From: Babylonia areolata
Taxonomy: Eukaryota; Mollusca; Gastropoda; Neogastropoda; Buccinidae
Assembly: GCF_041734735.1 (NCBI RefSeq)
Contig: NC_134891.1
Span: forward strand, 12,703,069 to 12,767,068
Length of the DNA stretch: 64,000 bases
Direction of reading: 5' to 3'
The position numbers and the translations under genes are program-made. Under the pieces are notes generated by a model. It saw nothing but the letters and a program-made list of their open reading frames with translations, was not told the origin of the DNA and did no database searches. Positions within the stretch are counted from its first letter, which is position 1; every line of letters starts with the position of its first letter. Shown one piece after another: positions 39,115-53,438 of this stretch.

Positions 39115-42100
39115 CATATCAATGCCTGTGCTCTCTTGAATATATGCCATATGTTTCCTGACCAGAATTGCAGGGTTTGCTGTATCTCTCAGGCATCTTG
39201 GTGACTTGGTTCTGTTATGAATGTTTCCTGACCAACACTGCAGTTGTCTGTATCTCTCAGACTTGGTTGACACAGTGTTGTATTATGAAAGAAAGAGTAG
39301 AGCATAGCCATCTTGGTGACTTGATTGTATCTCTGAGTATTTTCTGACCAAAACTGCTGGTGTCTGTATCTCCCAGGTATGGTTAACAGTGACCAGTGAC
39401 ATGCTGACCATGGTGTGTTTCAGCTGGCCCTCACTGCAGCATCTCCCATCTATCGCGGTCACCTGTCAGACATTGACACACGATGGACGGTCATCGCACA
39501 GTCCGTTGACGATCGCACAAAGGAAGAACGAGGTCTGGAGGTGGGTGAAACTGACTCATTGTCGTTGCCGTGTCTTTAACCCTATTTTCATATTTTGGTT
39601 TCGTTTGTTTTGTTTGTCACAGTAGCAATTGACATATGTGTTGTGTGAAAAATGGAAATGTTATGGGGGTGATCTGATGACAGTGAGAAAAAAACAAAAC
39701 TAAAAAACAACCTTTCCAGTTTCAATCAGTGTACTTTGTACATGCTTCAGTAGTCACTCGGCAACATGCACACCAAATTTTACAGCAGTCCACCTAGAAG
39801 CAAAATTTTAATTGATGATTTTTCTGACATAATCCTTTTTCAGCCTTCACTGCATGAAAATTACTTGGTCTGGAGTAATGAGACTACTTGATTTTACTGA
39901 TTGTGTTGAAGTAGGTTGATGAGTGAAAGGCAGGAGTGAAGGGGGTGTGGTTCCAAAGAGAGAGTGAAAGGCAGGAGTGAAGGTGGCATGGTTCCAAAGA
40001 GAGAGTGAAAGGCAGGAGTGAAGGTGGCATGGTTCCAAAGAGAGAGTGAAAGGCAGGAGTGAAGGTGGCATGGTTCCAAAGAGAGAGTGAAAGGTAGGAG
40101 TGAAGGTGGTGTGGTTCCAAAGAGAGAGTGAAAGGCAGGAGTGAAGGTGGCATGGTTCCAAAGAGAGAGTGAAAGGTAGGAGTGAAGGTGGTGTGGTTCC
40201 AAAGAGAGAGTGAAAGGTAGGAGTGAAGGGGGTGCGGTTCCAAAGAGAGAGTGAAAGGCAGGAGTGAAGGTGGCATGGTTCCAAAGAGAGAGTGAAAGGC
40301 AGGAGTGAAGGTGGTATGGTTCCAAAGAGAGAGTGAAAGGCAGGAGTGAAGGTGGTATGGTTCCAAAGAGAGAGTGAAAGGCAGGAGTGAAGGTGGCATG
40401 GTTCCAAAGAGAGAGTGAAAGGCAGGAGTGAAGGGGGTGTGGTTCCAAAGAGAGAGTGAAAGGCAGGAGTGAAGGTGGCATGGTTCCAAAGAGAGAGTGA
40501 AAGGCAGGAGTGAAGGTGGCATGGTTCCAAAGAGAGAGTGAAAGGCAGGAGTGAAGGGGGTGTGGTTCCAAAGAGAGAGTGAAAGGCAGGAGTGAAGGTG
40601 GCATGGTTCCAAAGAGAGAGTGAAAGGCAGGAGTGAAGGGGGTGTGGTTCCAAAGAGAGAGTGAAAGGCAGGAGTGAAGGTGGCATGGTTCCAAAGAGAG
40701 AGTGAAAGGCAGGAGTGAAGGTGGCATGGTTCCAAAGAGAGAGTGAAAGGCAGGAGTGAAGGGGGTGTGGTTCCAAAGAGAGAGTGAAAGGCAGGAGTGA
40801 AGGGGGTGTGGTTCCAAAGAGAGAGTGAAAGGTAGGAGTGAAGGTGGTGTGGTTCCAAAGAGAGAGTGAAAGGCAGGAGTGAAGGTGGCATGGTTCCAAA
40901 GAGAGAGTGAAAGGCAGGAGTGAAGGTGGCATGGTTCCAAAGAGAGAGTGAAAGGCAGGAGTGAAGGTGGCATGGTTCCAAAGAGAGAGTGAAAGGCAGG
41001 AGTGAAGGTGGCATGGTTCCAAAGAGAGAGTGAAAGGCAGAAGTGAAGGGGGTGTGCTTCCAAAGATTGAAAGGTAGGAGTGATGGGGAGAGTGAGAGAA
41101 CTGGAGCATGATTGTGGAGTGGTGGCATTGTGGCAATGTGTCAGCCTTGGATGTGAGAGAATCTGAGGGTGCAGGATGGGATCCCATATTTGCCAGTATT
41201 TTCTCCCCCTCCACTAGACCTTGAGTGTTAGTCTTGACCACTAGTCATTCAGAACAGATGATAAACAGAGGTCCCATGTGCAGCATGCACTTAGCACATA
41301 TAAAAAGAACCCATGGCAACAAGATAGTTGCCCCAGGCAAGATTCTGAGGAAAAATCCACTCCAATATACGTGTGTGTGTATGAATGAAGCGTGACTGAA
41401 TGATAAGGACACAAATGATGAGTGCCTAAAGGCAGCGGTCAGTCAGCTCTACCCAGGAAGGTAGCCTGTGGTGCAAATGTCTCCATGTTACAGAATGTTT
41501 AGAGCTTGGTCTCTGACCAAAGATAGTGCTGTGTATATATCGACAATAAAAAAACAAACAAAACAATTGTGTCTATGGCAGCCCCTGAAGGACAACCGGT
41601 TCCAGATCAGCAAATCCCGCTACGACTCCATCGACAGCTACCTGTCGGAGTGCAGCACCTGTTACAACGACATCGAGCTCACCATGGATACTGACATCTA
41701 TGACACCCTTATTGCTGGGGGTGAGTGGTGTGTATGACATCCTTATTGCTGGGGGTGAGTGGTGTGTATGACATCCTTATTGCTGGGGGTGAGTGGTGTG
41801 TATGACATCCTTATTGCTGGGTGTGAGTGGTGTGTATGACACCCTTATTGCTGGGGGTGAGTGGTGTGTATGACATCCTTATTGCTGGGGGTGAGTGTGT
41901 GTATGACACCCTTATTGCTGGGGGTGAGTGGTGTGTCTGACATCCTTATTGCTGGGGATGAGTGGTGTGTATGACATCCTTATTGCTGGGGGTGAGTGTG
42001 TGTATGACACCCTTATTGCTGGGGGTGAGTGGTGTGTCTGACATCCTTATTGCTGGGGATGAGTGGTGTGTATGACATCCTTATTGCTGGGGGTGAGTGG

Positions 42101-44727
42101 TGTGTATGACATCCTTATTGCTGGGGGTGAGTGGTGTGTCTGACATCCTTATTGCTGGGGATGAGTGGTGTGTATGACACGCATACTGCTGGGGGTGAGT
42201 GGTGTGTATGACACCCTTATTGCTTGGGGTGAGTGGTGTGTATGACACCCTTATTGCTTGGGGTGAGTGGTGTGTATGACACCCTTATTGCTGGGGATGA
42301 GTGGTGTGTATGACACCCTTATTGTTGGGGGTGAGTGGTGTGTATGACATCCTTATTGTTGGGGGTGAGTGTGTGTATGACACCCTTATTGCTGGGGGTG
42401 AGTGGTGTGTATGACACCCTTATTACTGGGGATGAGTGTGTGTATGACATCCTGATTGCTGGGGATGAGTGGTGTGTATGACACTCTTATTGTTGGGGGT
42501 GAGTGGTGTGTATGACACCCTTATTGCTGGGGGTGAGTGTGTGTATGACACCCTTATTGCTGGGGATGAGTGGTGTGTCTGACACCGTTATTGCTGGGGG
42601 TGAGTGGTGTGTATGACACCCTTATTGCTGGGGGTGAGTGTGTGTATGACACCCTTATTGCTGGGGGTGAGTGGTGTGTATGACACCGTTATTGCTGGGG
42701 GTGAGTGGTGTGTATGACACCCTTATTGCTGGGGGTGAGTGGTGTGTATGACATCCTTATTGCTGGGGATGAGTGGTGTGTATGACATCCTTATTGCTGG
42801 GGATGAGTGGTGTGTATGACACGCATACTGCTGGGGGTGAGTGGTGTGTATGACACCCTTATTGCTGGGGATGAGTGTGTGTATGACACCCTTATTGCTG
42901 GGGATGAGTGGTGTGTCTGACATCCTTATTGCTGGGGATGAGTGGTGTGTATGACACCCTTATTGCTGGGGGTGAGTGGTGTGAATGACATCCTTATTGC
43001 TGGGGGTGAGTGGTGTGTCTGACATCCTTATTGCTGGGGATGAGTGGTGTGTATGACACCCTTATTGCTGGGGGTGAGTGGTGTGTATGACATCCTGATT
43101 GCTGGGGGTGAGTGGTGTGTATGACACCCATACTGCTGGTGGTGAGTGGTGTGTATGACATCCTTATTGCTGGGGATGAGTGGTGTGTATGACACCCTTA
43201 TTGCTGGGGATGAGTGGTGTGTATGACATCCTTATTGCTGGGGGTGAGTGGTGTGTCTGACATCCTTATTGCTGGGGATGAGTGGTGTGTATGACACCCT
43301 TATTGCTGGGGGTGAGTGGTGTGTATGACATCCTTATTGCTGGGGATGAGTGGTGTGTATGACACCCTTATTGCTGGGGATGAGTGTGTGTATGACATCC
43401 TTATTTCTGGGGATGAGTGGTGTGTATGACACCCTTATTGCTGGGGGTGAGTGGTGTGTGTGACATCCTTATTGCTGGGGATGAGTGGTGTGTCTGACAC
43501 CCTTATTGTTGGAGGTGAGTGGTGTGTCTGACATCCTTATTGCTGGGGGTGAGTGGTGTGTATGACACCCTTATTGCTGGGGATGAGTGGTGTGTATGAC
43601 ATCCTTATTGTTGGAGGTGAGTGGTGTGTATGACATCCTTATTGCTGTGGGTGAGTGGTGTGTCTGACATCCTTATTGTTGGGGGTGAGTTGTGAATTGT
43701 TCTTTGTGTCCTGTTACTTGGGCCACACTGCATTTGTCCAAAACTGAACATGAAAAACATAACAAGGTAAAAAATCTGTCATTCTTTATGTAAATCCGTT
43801 TTTGTTTTTGTTGTTTGTTTTTTGTTTGTTCTTTGCTTTACTGCAGTGTGTTTCGATTGCAGAGACATTACATGTTTATCACCTACACATCTACATGTTA
43901 CCTCATACAGTTATGCTGCTCTGCAAGAGGCCAGGCTATCCTCTGTAAAGGATTAATTATATTGTTGTCAAAATTGCTGAAAATCTTATGCATGAATTGC
44001 TCTGTGTGTGTGTGTGTGTGCTCGCGTGCATGCATGCATGTGTGTGTCCACTTTTGTTTTGCGTCTCTAGATATTAGCAGTTCTAGAGAAATAATGTGTG
44101 TGCGCGTGCACGTGTGTGTGTGTGTGTGTGTATCAGCATGTATGATTTTTTAACAAAGTGATAGCTGGTTATGAAAGGGCTTCACAGAAAGCAGGCTGCC
44201 CTAAGAATCAGCGTTTTTACCTGGACATTTGGATACAGATGTGCTCCCACCCATAGTCATTGACAGACAGGGGCCATGTGCTGTTGTTGATGTTCACATT
44301 GGCCAAGTATATGTAAAGGACATATAGAAAGAACAGATCTCAGGGGACAGGCAATGGATTGCATGCTCTGTCAATACATGCATTCACTGATATGTATGGG
44401 AGAGGGAAGTAGAGAGAAGTGTTGTATGTGTCGGAGGGAGGAGGGGAGGTAGGGAATTGACAAATAGAATGTGTGTAGTCTGTGTTGTGTGTGTGTGTTC
44501 GTGTGTGTATGCGCGCGTGTGTGTGTGTGTTTGTCTGTGTCTGGGTTTGTGAGTGGTATTTGTATGATATCTGTATGTGCATATGTGTGCATGCATGTGT
44601 GGATGTGTGCACATATCTATGCATGTGTGTATTGTATATGTTTGTGAGTGTGCATCTTAGAGAGAGAGATGCAGTGAGTGTGTGCATACTGGTATGTTAT
44701 TCTTAAAGTATATAAGGAAGATCATTA

Positions 44728-44776
<49 letters not shown>

Positions 44777-47700
44777 ATACTTGTAATTGAGTGCCTCTTG
44801 TGTGTGTCAGGTGTGGACAACATGTTAGCTCGTCATCTTGCTCACCTGTTCATCAGAGATCCCATCTCCCTGTTCAGTGAAAAACTGCAGCAGAATAATG
44901 AAGAGGACACAGATCATTTTGAGGTGTGTGTGTCTGTGTGTGTATCTATATCTGTGTCTGTGCTTGCATGTGTGTGCACATGTACATGTGTGCACGTGTA
45001 CATGTGTGTGTGTGTGTGTGTGTTTGTGTGTGTGTGCACGCGTGTGTGTGTGTGCATGTATGTGTGACTGTATGTGTGTCTCTGTGTGTGTGTGTCACAG
45101 TAAGTGATGTTAGTGTGTGCGTGTTCTTATATGTATGTGTGTGTGTGTGCGTGTGCGCGCGCGTATGTGTGCATGTATGTGTGACTGTATGTGTGTCTGT
45201 GTGTGTGTGTGTCACAGTAAGTGATGTTAGTGTGTGCGTGTTCTTATATGTATGTGTGTGTGTGTGTGTGCGCGCGCATGCACACACCTGTGTGTTTGTG
45301 TTTAAATGTGTGCTTGTTCATATGCACATGCAAATGTAATAAATGATGACATGAGCATATGTGAAGTTCACAGGCCACATCCACAAATGTCTGCATAAAC
45401 TCTAGTGTCACCTCAGATATGTGTTGTAAAAGATCACTGTCATTTGTGTTGCAGAACATCCAGTCAACCAACTGGCAGACGATGCGGTTCAAACCTCCCC
45501 CACCCCAGTCCAACATTGGGTGGCGTGTTGAGTTCAGGCCTATGGAGGTAACTGTCATCTCTTGATTGTCCTTCAGAAATATGGGGGTCATCCTCCACTT
45601 CCCCACTTGATGAGTCTTGTCAGGGTCTTCAGTGTTGGCGGATTCATGGGGGACTGCCATTGGAGGGATGTGGTGGTGGTCTCTACTATGTGGGTGATGC
45701 TCACTCAATCTGGCTCTGTGACTAAGTCATTATTGTGGTTAGTAGGTGGTGTCCTATCAGAACAGGCATCACTGGACACTACCAAAGTGACTCAGCAGCA
45801 GTGCAGGGTCTCCTCTGGTGTGTGGCCTCCTGGCGACCTAACACCAATGGTTCCCTGTGGACTGCTGGCACTGGGACTGGCAGACAAACCCGGGTGTGGC
45901 TGTGTATGGGGAACTTGGAATGAGCGGCGTGGAAGTAATGCCACTGAAAAGATGCAGATGATGGGGCAAAAAAGAAAAGAAAAAAAAAGAAGAAAGAAAT
46001 ATGGGGTTAATCCAGTACAGAAATATATTGAGGTAACTGTCATTTCTTGGTTGTCCTTCAGAAAGATGGGGTTCATCTAGTGTAGAAAAAGCATGTCAGG
46101 TCAGGTCATTAGATCTGCTACTGGTAACCTGTAATCCAGTACAACCTGTTCAGGGTCGGGTTGCCGGCGACTAAACCGGCACTCCCACTGCTCCCTTCCG
46201 GGACTGGTGAGGCAGGTGGCTAGACACCCTTATGGAGATCCATAAAAGGGCGTCGGCTCAGGAGAGCCACCGACGGCCATATAGCTCCACTGTGCTGTGT
46301 GCATGCCACACGCAGTTGGCCCCCGGGGTGTGTCTACCCATGCATGCGAAGTCTGGATCCGGCAGAATCTGCGGGATCCTCAGGATCATTCCCCCTCCTC
46401 AGTGCAGATGGGAATACCTTGATCACCGAGAAGGAGAAAATTCTCGAACGCTGGGCTGAGCACTTCAGCAGTGTCTTAAATCGCCCTTCCTCCATAAATG
46501 ATGAAGCCATAGACCGTCTCCCACAAGTCCCCATCAACGAAGCACTGGACGATCCGCCAACACTTCTTGAGACCCAGAAAGCAATCCGTCTGCTATCCAG
46601 TGGCAAAGCACCTGGCTCAGACTCCATACCAGCAGAGGTCTACAAGGATGGAGGCACTGTGCTGACTGAGAAGCTCCATCAGCTGTACTCACTCATGTGG
46701 AAAGAAGAGACGATCCCCCAGGATTTCAAAGATGCATCTATCATTCACTTGTACAAGCGAAAGGGGAACCGGCAAGCCTGTGATAACCATCGGGGCATTT
46801 CCTTGCTCTCCATCGCAGGCAAGATACTTGCCAGGATCCTACTAAACCGCCTCACAGCACACCTTGACCAAGGTCATTTGCCTGAGAGCCAATGTGGATT
46901 CCGGAAAGAGCGCGGAACCACCGACATGGTGTTTGCTGCAAGGCAGCTGCAAGAGAAATGTCAGGAGCAAAATGCTGATCTGTTCTCCACCTATGTCGAC
47001 CTCACTAAGGCCTTCGACACCGTGAGTAGAGAGGGACTGTGGAAGATCATGGCCAAGTACGGATGCCCTCGGAAATTTATTTCCTTGGTCAGCCAATTCC
47101 ATGAAGGCATGCAGGCTCGAGTCCAGGACAATGGCGAAACATCTGCTCCTTTTGCTGTCACAAATGGTGTCAAGCAAGGCTGCGTCCTGGCTCCAACGCT
47201 GTTCAGCCTCATGTTCTCTGCAATGCTTACTGATGCCTTCAGAGATGGCGATGTTGGAATCGGCCTAAAGTACCGAACAGATGGCAAGTTGTTTAACCTC
47301 AGAAGGCTTCAAGCAAAAACGAAGGTCATGACAGACATCATCAGAGACTTTTTGTTTGCTGATGATTGTGCCCTCAACGCTGGATCTGAAGCTGACATGC
47401 AACTCAGCGTCGACAAGTTTGCCACTGCCAGCAGGAACTTCGGCCTTACCATCAGCACAAGGAAAACTGAAGTTCTCCATCAGCCAGCCCCAGGGAAACC
47501 CTACGTTGAGCCCAACATCACAGTCAACAGTCAGAGACTCAGTGCGGTGGAGCAGTTCATATACCTTGGCAGCACACTGTCACGAAATGCAACCATCGAC
47601 GATGAAGAGAACGTCAGGATTGCAAGAGCAAGCGCAACTTTTGGCAGACTCAGTGCAAATGTCTGGAACAGAAGAGGCATTAGTCTTGAGACCAAGCTAA

Positions 47701-50700
47701 AGGTCTACAGAGCAGTAGTTCTCCCCACACTACTGTACGCCTGCGAAACTTGGACAGTGTACCAACGACATGCCAAGAAGCTGAACCACTTCCACACAAC
47801 ATGCCTCAGGAAGCTACTGAACATCAAGTGGCAAGACAGGACCCCAGACACAGAGGTGCTCGCAAAAGCCACCCTTCCCAGCATCTTCACCATCCTGATG
47901 CAGTCCCAGCTTCGCTGGGCTGGACATGTGGCGCGCATGCCAGACCATCGGCTGCCCAAAAGGCTCTTCTATGGCGAGCTGCAACAAGGGAAGAGATCAC
48001 ACGGAGGTCAGAAGAAGCGCTTCAGAGATACTCTGAAAGTCTCTCTTAAAGCGTTTGATATCAACCCTGACTCCTGGGAGGAATCTGCAGTGGACCGTGA
48101 CAAATGGCGCGCTGCTGTGCACAAAGGCGCCAAGTTGTGCGAGGCCAACAGGACTGCTGCAGCTGTTCAGAAGAGGCAGGCCAGAAAGTCACGGGCAAAC
48201 AAGCTCCCTGACAATGATATGCCTGTCTTTGTCTGCCCCAACTGTCAGCAAACATTTCGTGCGCAGATTGGACTATTCAGCCATCTGCGCATTCACAGAT
48301 AGATTCATGAGCATCCTCCCCCCCACCCCACCACCACCCTCCCCCCATCCCCCAGCTGGATGACAACGATGGTCATCATCGATCTCTCGATGGACACACC
48401 ACTAGTGTAGAAAAAGCAGATGGCCAGGTGACATCCACACAGGGCAAGTTTTGTCTGCTGACTCCATCGGAAGTGTGGCACTGACTGGCCTCAAGTGTGT
48501 GTGCTCTTTGGCACCCAGTACAGGCTATTGTGGAAGTTTTGAGGCCAGAACACATTCTTAATTAGAGTAATGAGCATTGATTAATCAGCTGAAGGCCCAA
48601 TGCACCACTGCGTATCTGTGCATTGAAACTTGTGTGTTGTTCATTCACAAAATATGTTAATTTGAGGTCAGTTTTGAATTCTGAACGAAGCAATTTTATT
48701 GGCTTATTGTCATAGGTCCATTAGTTCAGTTACTGTCAGTCATGTCAGTTTCATGAGTCAGCCTGCTTCTGTACTCTCCACATTCTCCATACTATGTACT
48801 TCTACATTCTTCATGGTACATACTTCTACATTCTTCATCCTACATACTTCTACATTCTCAATACTACATACTAATACTACATACTTCTACATTCTCCATA
48901 CTACATACTTCTACATTCTCCATACTACATACTTCTACATTCTTCATGCTACATACGTCTACATTCTCCATACTACATACTTCTACATTCTTCATGCTAC
49001 GTACTTCTACATTCTCCATACTACATACTTCTACATTCTCCATACTACATACTTCTACATTCTTCATGCTACATACTTCTACATTCTCCATACTACATAC
49101 TTCTACATTCTTCATGCTACATACTTCTACATTCTTCATGCTACATACTTCTACATTCTCCATACTACATACTAATACTACATACTTCTACATTCTCCAT
49201 ACTACATACTAATACTACATACTTCTACATTCTCCATACTACATACTTCTACATTCTTCATGCTACATACTTCTACATTCTCCATACTACGTACTTCTAC
49301 ATTCTCCATACTACATACTAATACTACATACTTCTACATTCTCCATACTACATACTTCTACATTCTCCATACTACATACTTGTACTCCATACTACATACT
49401 TCTACATTCTCCATACATACTTCTACATTCTCCATACTACATACTTCTACTCCATACTACATACTTCTACATTCTCCATACTACATACTAATACTACATA
49501 CTTCTACATTCTCCATACTACATACTTCTACATTCTCCATACTACATACTAATACTACATACTTCTACATTCTCCATACTACATACTAATACTACATACT
49601 TCTACATTCTCTTTACTACATTCTCCATACTACATACTTCTACATTCTCAATACTACATACTTTTGCAATCTGCATACTACATACTTATACATTCTCTTT
49701 ACTACATTCTCCATACTACATACTTCTACATTGTCCATACTACATACTTCTACATTCTCCATACTACATACTTCTGCAGTCTGCATACTGCATACTTCTA
49801 CATTCTCTTTACTACATTCTCCATACTACATACTTCTACATTCTCCATACTACATACTTCTACATTCTCCATACTACATACTTCTGCAATCTGCATACTA
49901 CATAATTCTACATTCTCCATACTACATACTTCTACATTCTCCATACTACATACTTCTGCAATCTGCATACTACATACTTCTACATTCTCCATACTACATA
50001 CTTCTGCAATCTGCATACTACATAATTCTACATTCTCCATACTACATACTTCTACATTCTCCATACTACATACTTCTACATTCTCCATACTACATACTTC
50101 TGCAATCTGTATACTACATACTTCTGCAATCTGCATACTACATACTTCTACATTCTCCATACTGCATACTTCTACATTCTCTATACTACATACTTCTGCA
50201 ATCTGCATACTACATACTTCTACATTCTCCATACTGCATACTTCTACATTCTCTATACTACATACTTCTGCAATCTGCATAATACATACTTCTACATTCT
50301 CCATACTGCATACTTCTGCATTCTCTATACTACATACTTCTACATTCTCCATACTGCATACTTCTACAATCTGCATACTGCATAATTCTGCATTCTCCAT
50401 ACTGCATACTTCTACATTCTCTATTCTATTTTTGAGTTGTTTGACACAGTAGATAAAGAAATAAAATTTTCCTCCCAAAATTTCTACTGGTCCTCCCCAA
50501 GTTCCGAGACAGGTTATAAAATAAACTACTGGTTGTGCAATGACAAGTGAGCAGACAGAGTTCATTAGATATGGTGTGTGTTACAGGAAAAGTGAAATGG
50601 GGATGGGATGGAGGTGTTAAAAAGGGTAGAGGGAAACGCCACTGGTCTGCACTAAAGCTGACTGCCCGGTTACACAGTCAAAACTTGGTTGCCCTGCCAC

Positions 50701-53387
50701 CCCCACCCCCTAACCCAGCCAAAAAAAGGTTCATGATTTGAAATGTGTGGGGAAGAAAATGATTGCCCAACAGACAAATGAAAGGATCTTTTCCACTAGT
50801 CCAGCAGAAGGTTTGGTTGTAGTGGACAGTGGAACAGTGGGTATTTTGAGACGTGTGACAGCGGCAGTGTGTTGCAGGCCCAGCTGACGGACTTTGAGAA
50901 TGCTGCCTACACTGTGTTCATCGTGCTGCTGACCAGGGTCATCCTGTCCTACAAACTGAACTTCATCATTCCCATCTCCAAGGTCAGCGTCCTCCACTCT
51001 CCTTCACAGCGTGTACCCTGAGTGCAGATTTATCCCTAACACGTAGCTGCTTCCCTGGTACGGAGTGGGGGTCTTTCTGAAGTGCAGCGGGTACCGCTAG
51101 TTTCGCTTTCTCAATTGATTGTGTTCAAATTTGGCACTTTTAACATGTTGGCTTTAGCCTCATTGTTGTTGGCAAGAGTTTTCAGGGTGATTGAGCATGT
51201 TTCTGATGATGTTGTGTGTGTTTGGTTTATGAAGTATGGCTTTTACAGTGCACTCAGCTGTTGTGGGGCGGGTCCACAGAAACTGCAGTGCAGCTGTACT
51301 GATGGGGTACAAAGTGTTACACAACCAAAACACAGGTCACAGCCAAGACAGGCAGTGTTCATCTATCTCATGACTACAGGTCTGATAAAATCGTATCTTG
51401 ATGCAAATGCCAAAAAGTAGGATGTGTTTATTCTACTTCTCTGTTTACAAATGGATTGTAATTTTATGCATGAATTGCAAAGCCTTAAATTTTTCTGTTG
51501 TTTCTGGAAGTGGATAGCTGTGGTCATGGTTCACATGGATTTTAAAGGCTAAAGTAAAGCTTTTTTTCTTTCACTGTGTGACCATTCTTCATCATTTATC
51601 TACTGGCAGACTTTTGAAGTCATCAGTGTTCAGGTTAATTGGAAACTGCATAGAGCTACCACCATCTACATGCAAAATACCTGATTTGCTGTCATTATGT
51701 GGTAGCTGTTTTGTGACAGTAACAAAAGAGAGGAGGTGTTTGTTTCCTCAGTGTCTGATTTTGTTGGTTGTGGTGACAGGTGGATGAGAACATGAAAACA
51801 GCATTCAAAAGGGATGGTGTCTTGGAAGGCAAGTTTTACTTCAGGAAAGACGTCCTCACTGGTAAGACATAGCAAAACATACACATTTTCCTTTGTAGAG
51901 TTGCATTTTCTTTAAACCACAGAGATAGTTAAAGATATCATTTAGATACACAAGGCAGACGCCGTTTAGGTTAGAAGATAGGGTAGTTTTTCAAGGCATG
52001 AAATATTCCATCATTCAGATCAGAAAAAAACCCTCTGCATGCAGTTCCTTTCTCTGGCATCTGAAGACTCAGAAAGAATTTTAATCACATGTCTAACACT
52101 CTGCTGCATCTTGCATGCATTCAGAGACTTGTTCTCATCAACAGTGTCATCGTTGTGATGTTAGGTGAACCTTTTTCACTTCTGCATTTTTCTCTTTTCA
52201 GACGTTCAGGTTTTCTTTTGTTTTCTTTGATTATAGTTTTTGAATGATATGATCGTTGGGGTTTTGTTTTTTTAATGATGCTATGCTTTTCTTTCTTGTA
52301 AACAACAACAAAAATATTGTGATATAATAAAAATGGTATCTAAGATCTTGTTTATTATGGATGTATTTTAATAGACTTCCAAGCAAAGAAATGATACTTT
52401 TGCCTGTCTGTCTGCCTGTCTGTCTGTCTGTCGGTCTGTCTTACTGTCTGCCTCCAGCTCTCTAGTCTCTGATTCTCTTGTATTTCTTCTTCTTCTTCTC
52501 TCCCTCCCTTCCTGCTCCCTTCTCTCTGTGTGTCTCTTTGTAAACAGAGAGAAGAGAAAACTCAAAATGATTGGTTTGTTTAAAAACGTACACAAAATAC
52601 AGTTTCTCTCTCTGTCATGTTCAGTGCTTCCAGTCCCACCTGAAGGTGTTTCTGTTATTATCTTTTTTTTTTTTTTTTTTTTAATACTTTGAACACTTTT
52701 TAACTCTTTTTATCCTGCATCACACGTTTCGTGTCAAGTCAGTGTGCACTCACACAAACCACTAAACAGGAACACATGTCTGGAACCCTACTTTCACTTC
52801 TGTTTTGTTTGTTTTATTTTCTTCAATACAGCACAAACTAATCAGTTTCATTCAGTTTACCCTTGATACATGCTTCCATAATCACTGAAGTGCATACATC
52901 ACAAACTTCACTACAAGCTATTCAGATCAGTTTTCTTTGAAAATGTTGGTCTGGAGTGATGGGATGATATAGCTTTCCTTATGATGAAGTGGGTTTGGGT
53001 ATTTCTTATCAGTAGGTTTTGCTGGGTGAATGGGAAAACAAAACAAAATCCCACTTGATTTAAATTTCATTTGCACTGATTGAGACATGGATGAACTGGT
53101 CTTTTTAAAGTGATTCTAATTGGCCAGATAACATCATTAGGGTTTCTTTGTAATGGTTGTAAGAACTGACAGGTATTCAATCCTGAGTGACTCCTTTGCT
53201 GTTGGCTGGCTATAAACAGCATGATTTGAAGTGGTTGGAACAGTGGGCAGTGAGGGTTAATGGCCAAATCATGCAAACTTTATTAGCTCAGAAAACTGAA
53301 TAATTTACATGTCAGAAACAAGCACATTAAAGTAATACAAAAACATCATACATCTTGGAAGAATATTTGTAAAAGAACATGTCAGTT

Positions 53388-53438
<51 letters not shown>

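Noticed and set aside
39847-41241. Three overlapping long minus-strand frames (389-464 codons)
   Set aside because: They are translations of the 41-bp intron 8 minisatellite, with a 41-residue period shared by all three frames. No domain.
49664-50565. Long frames on both strands (255 and 262 codons)
   Set aside because: Translations of the 24-bp intron 11 minisatellite; stop-free by unit length, not by selection.
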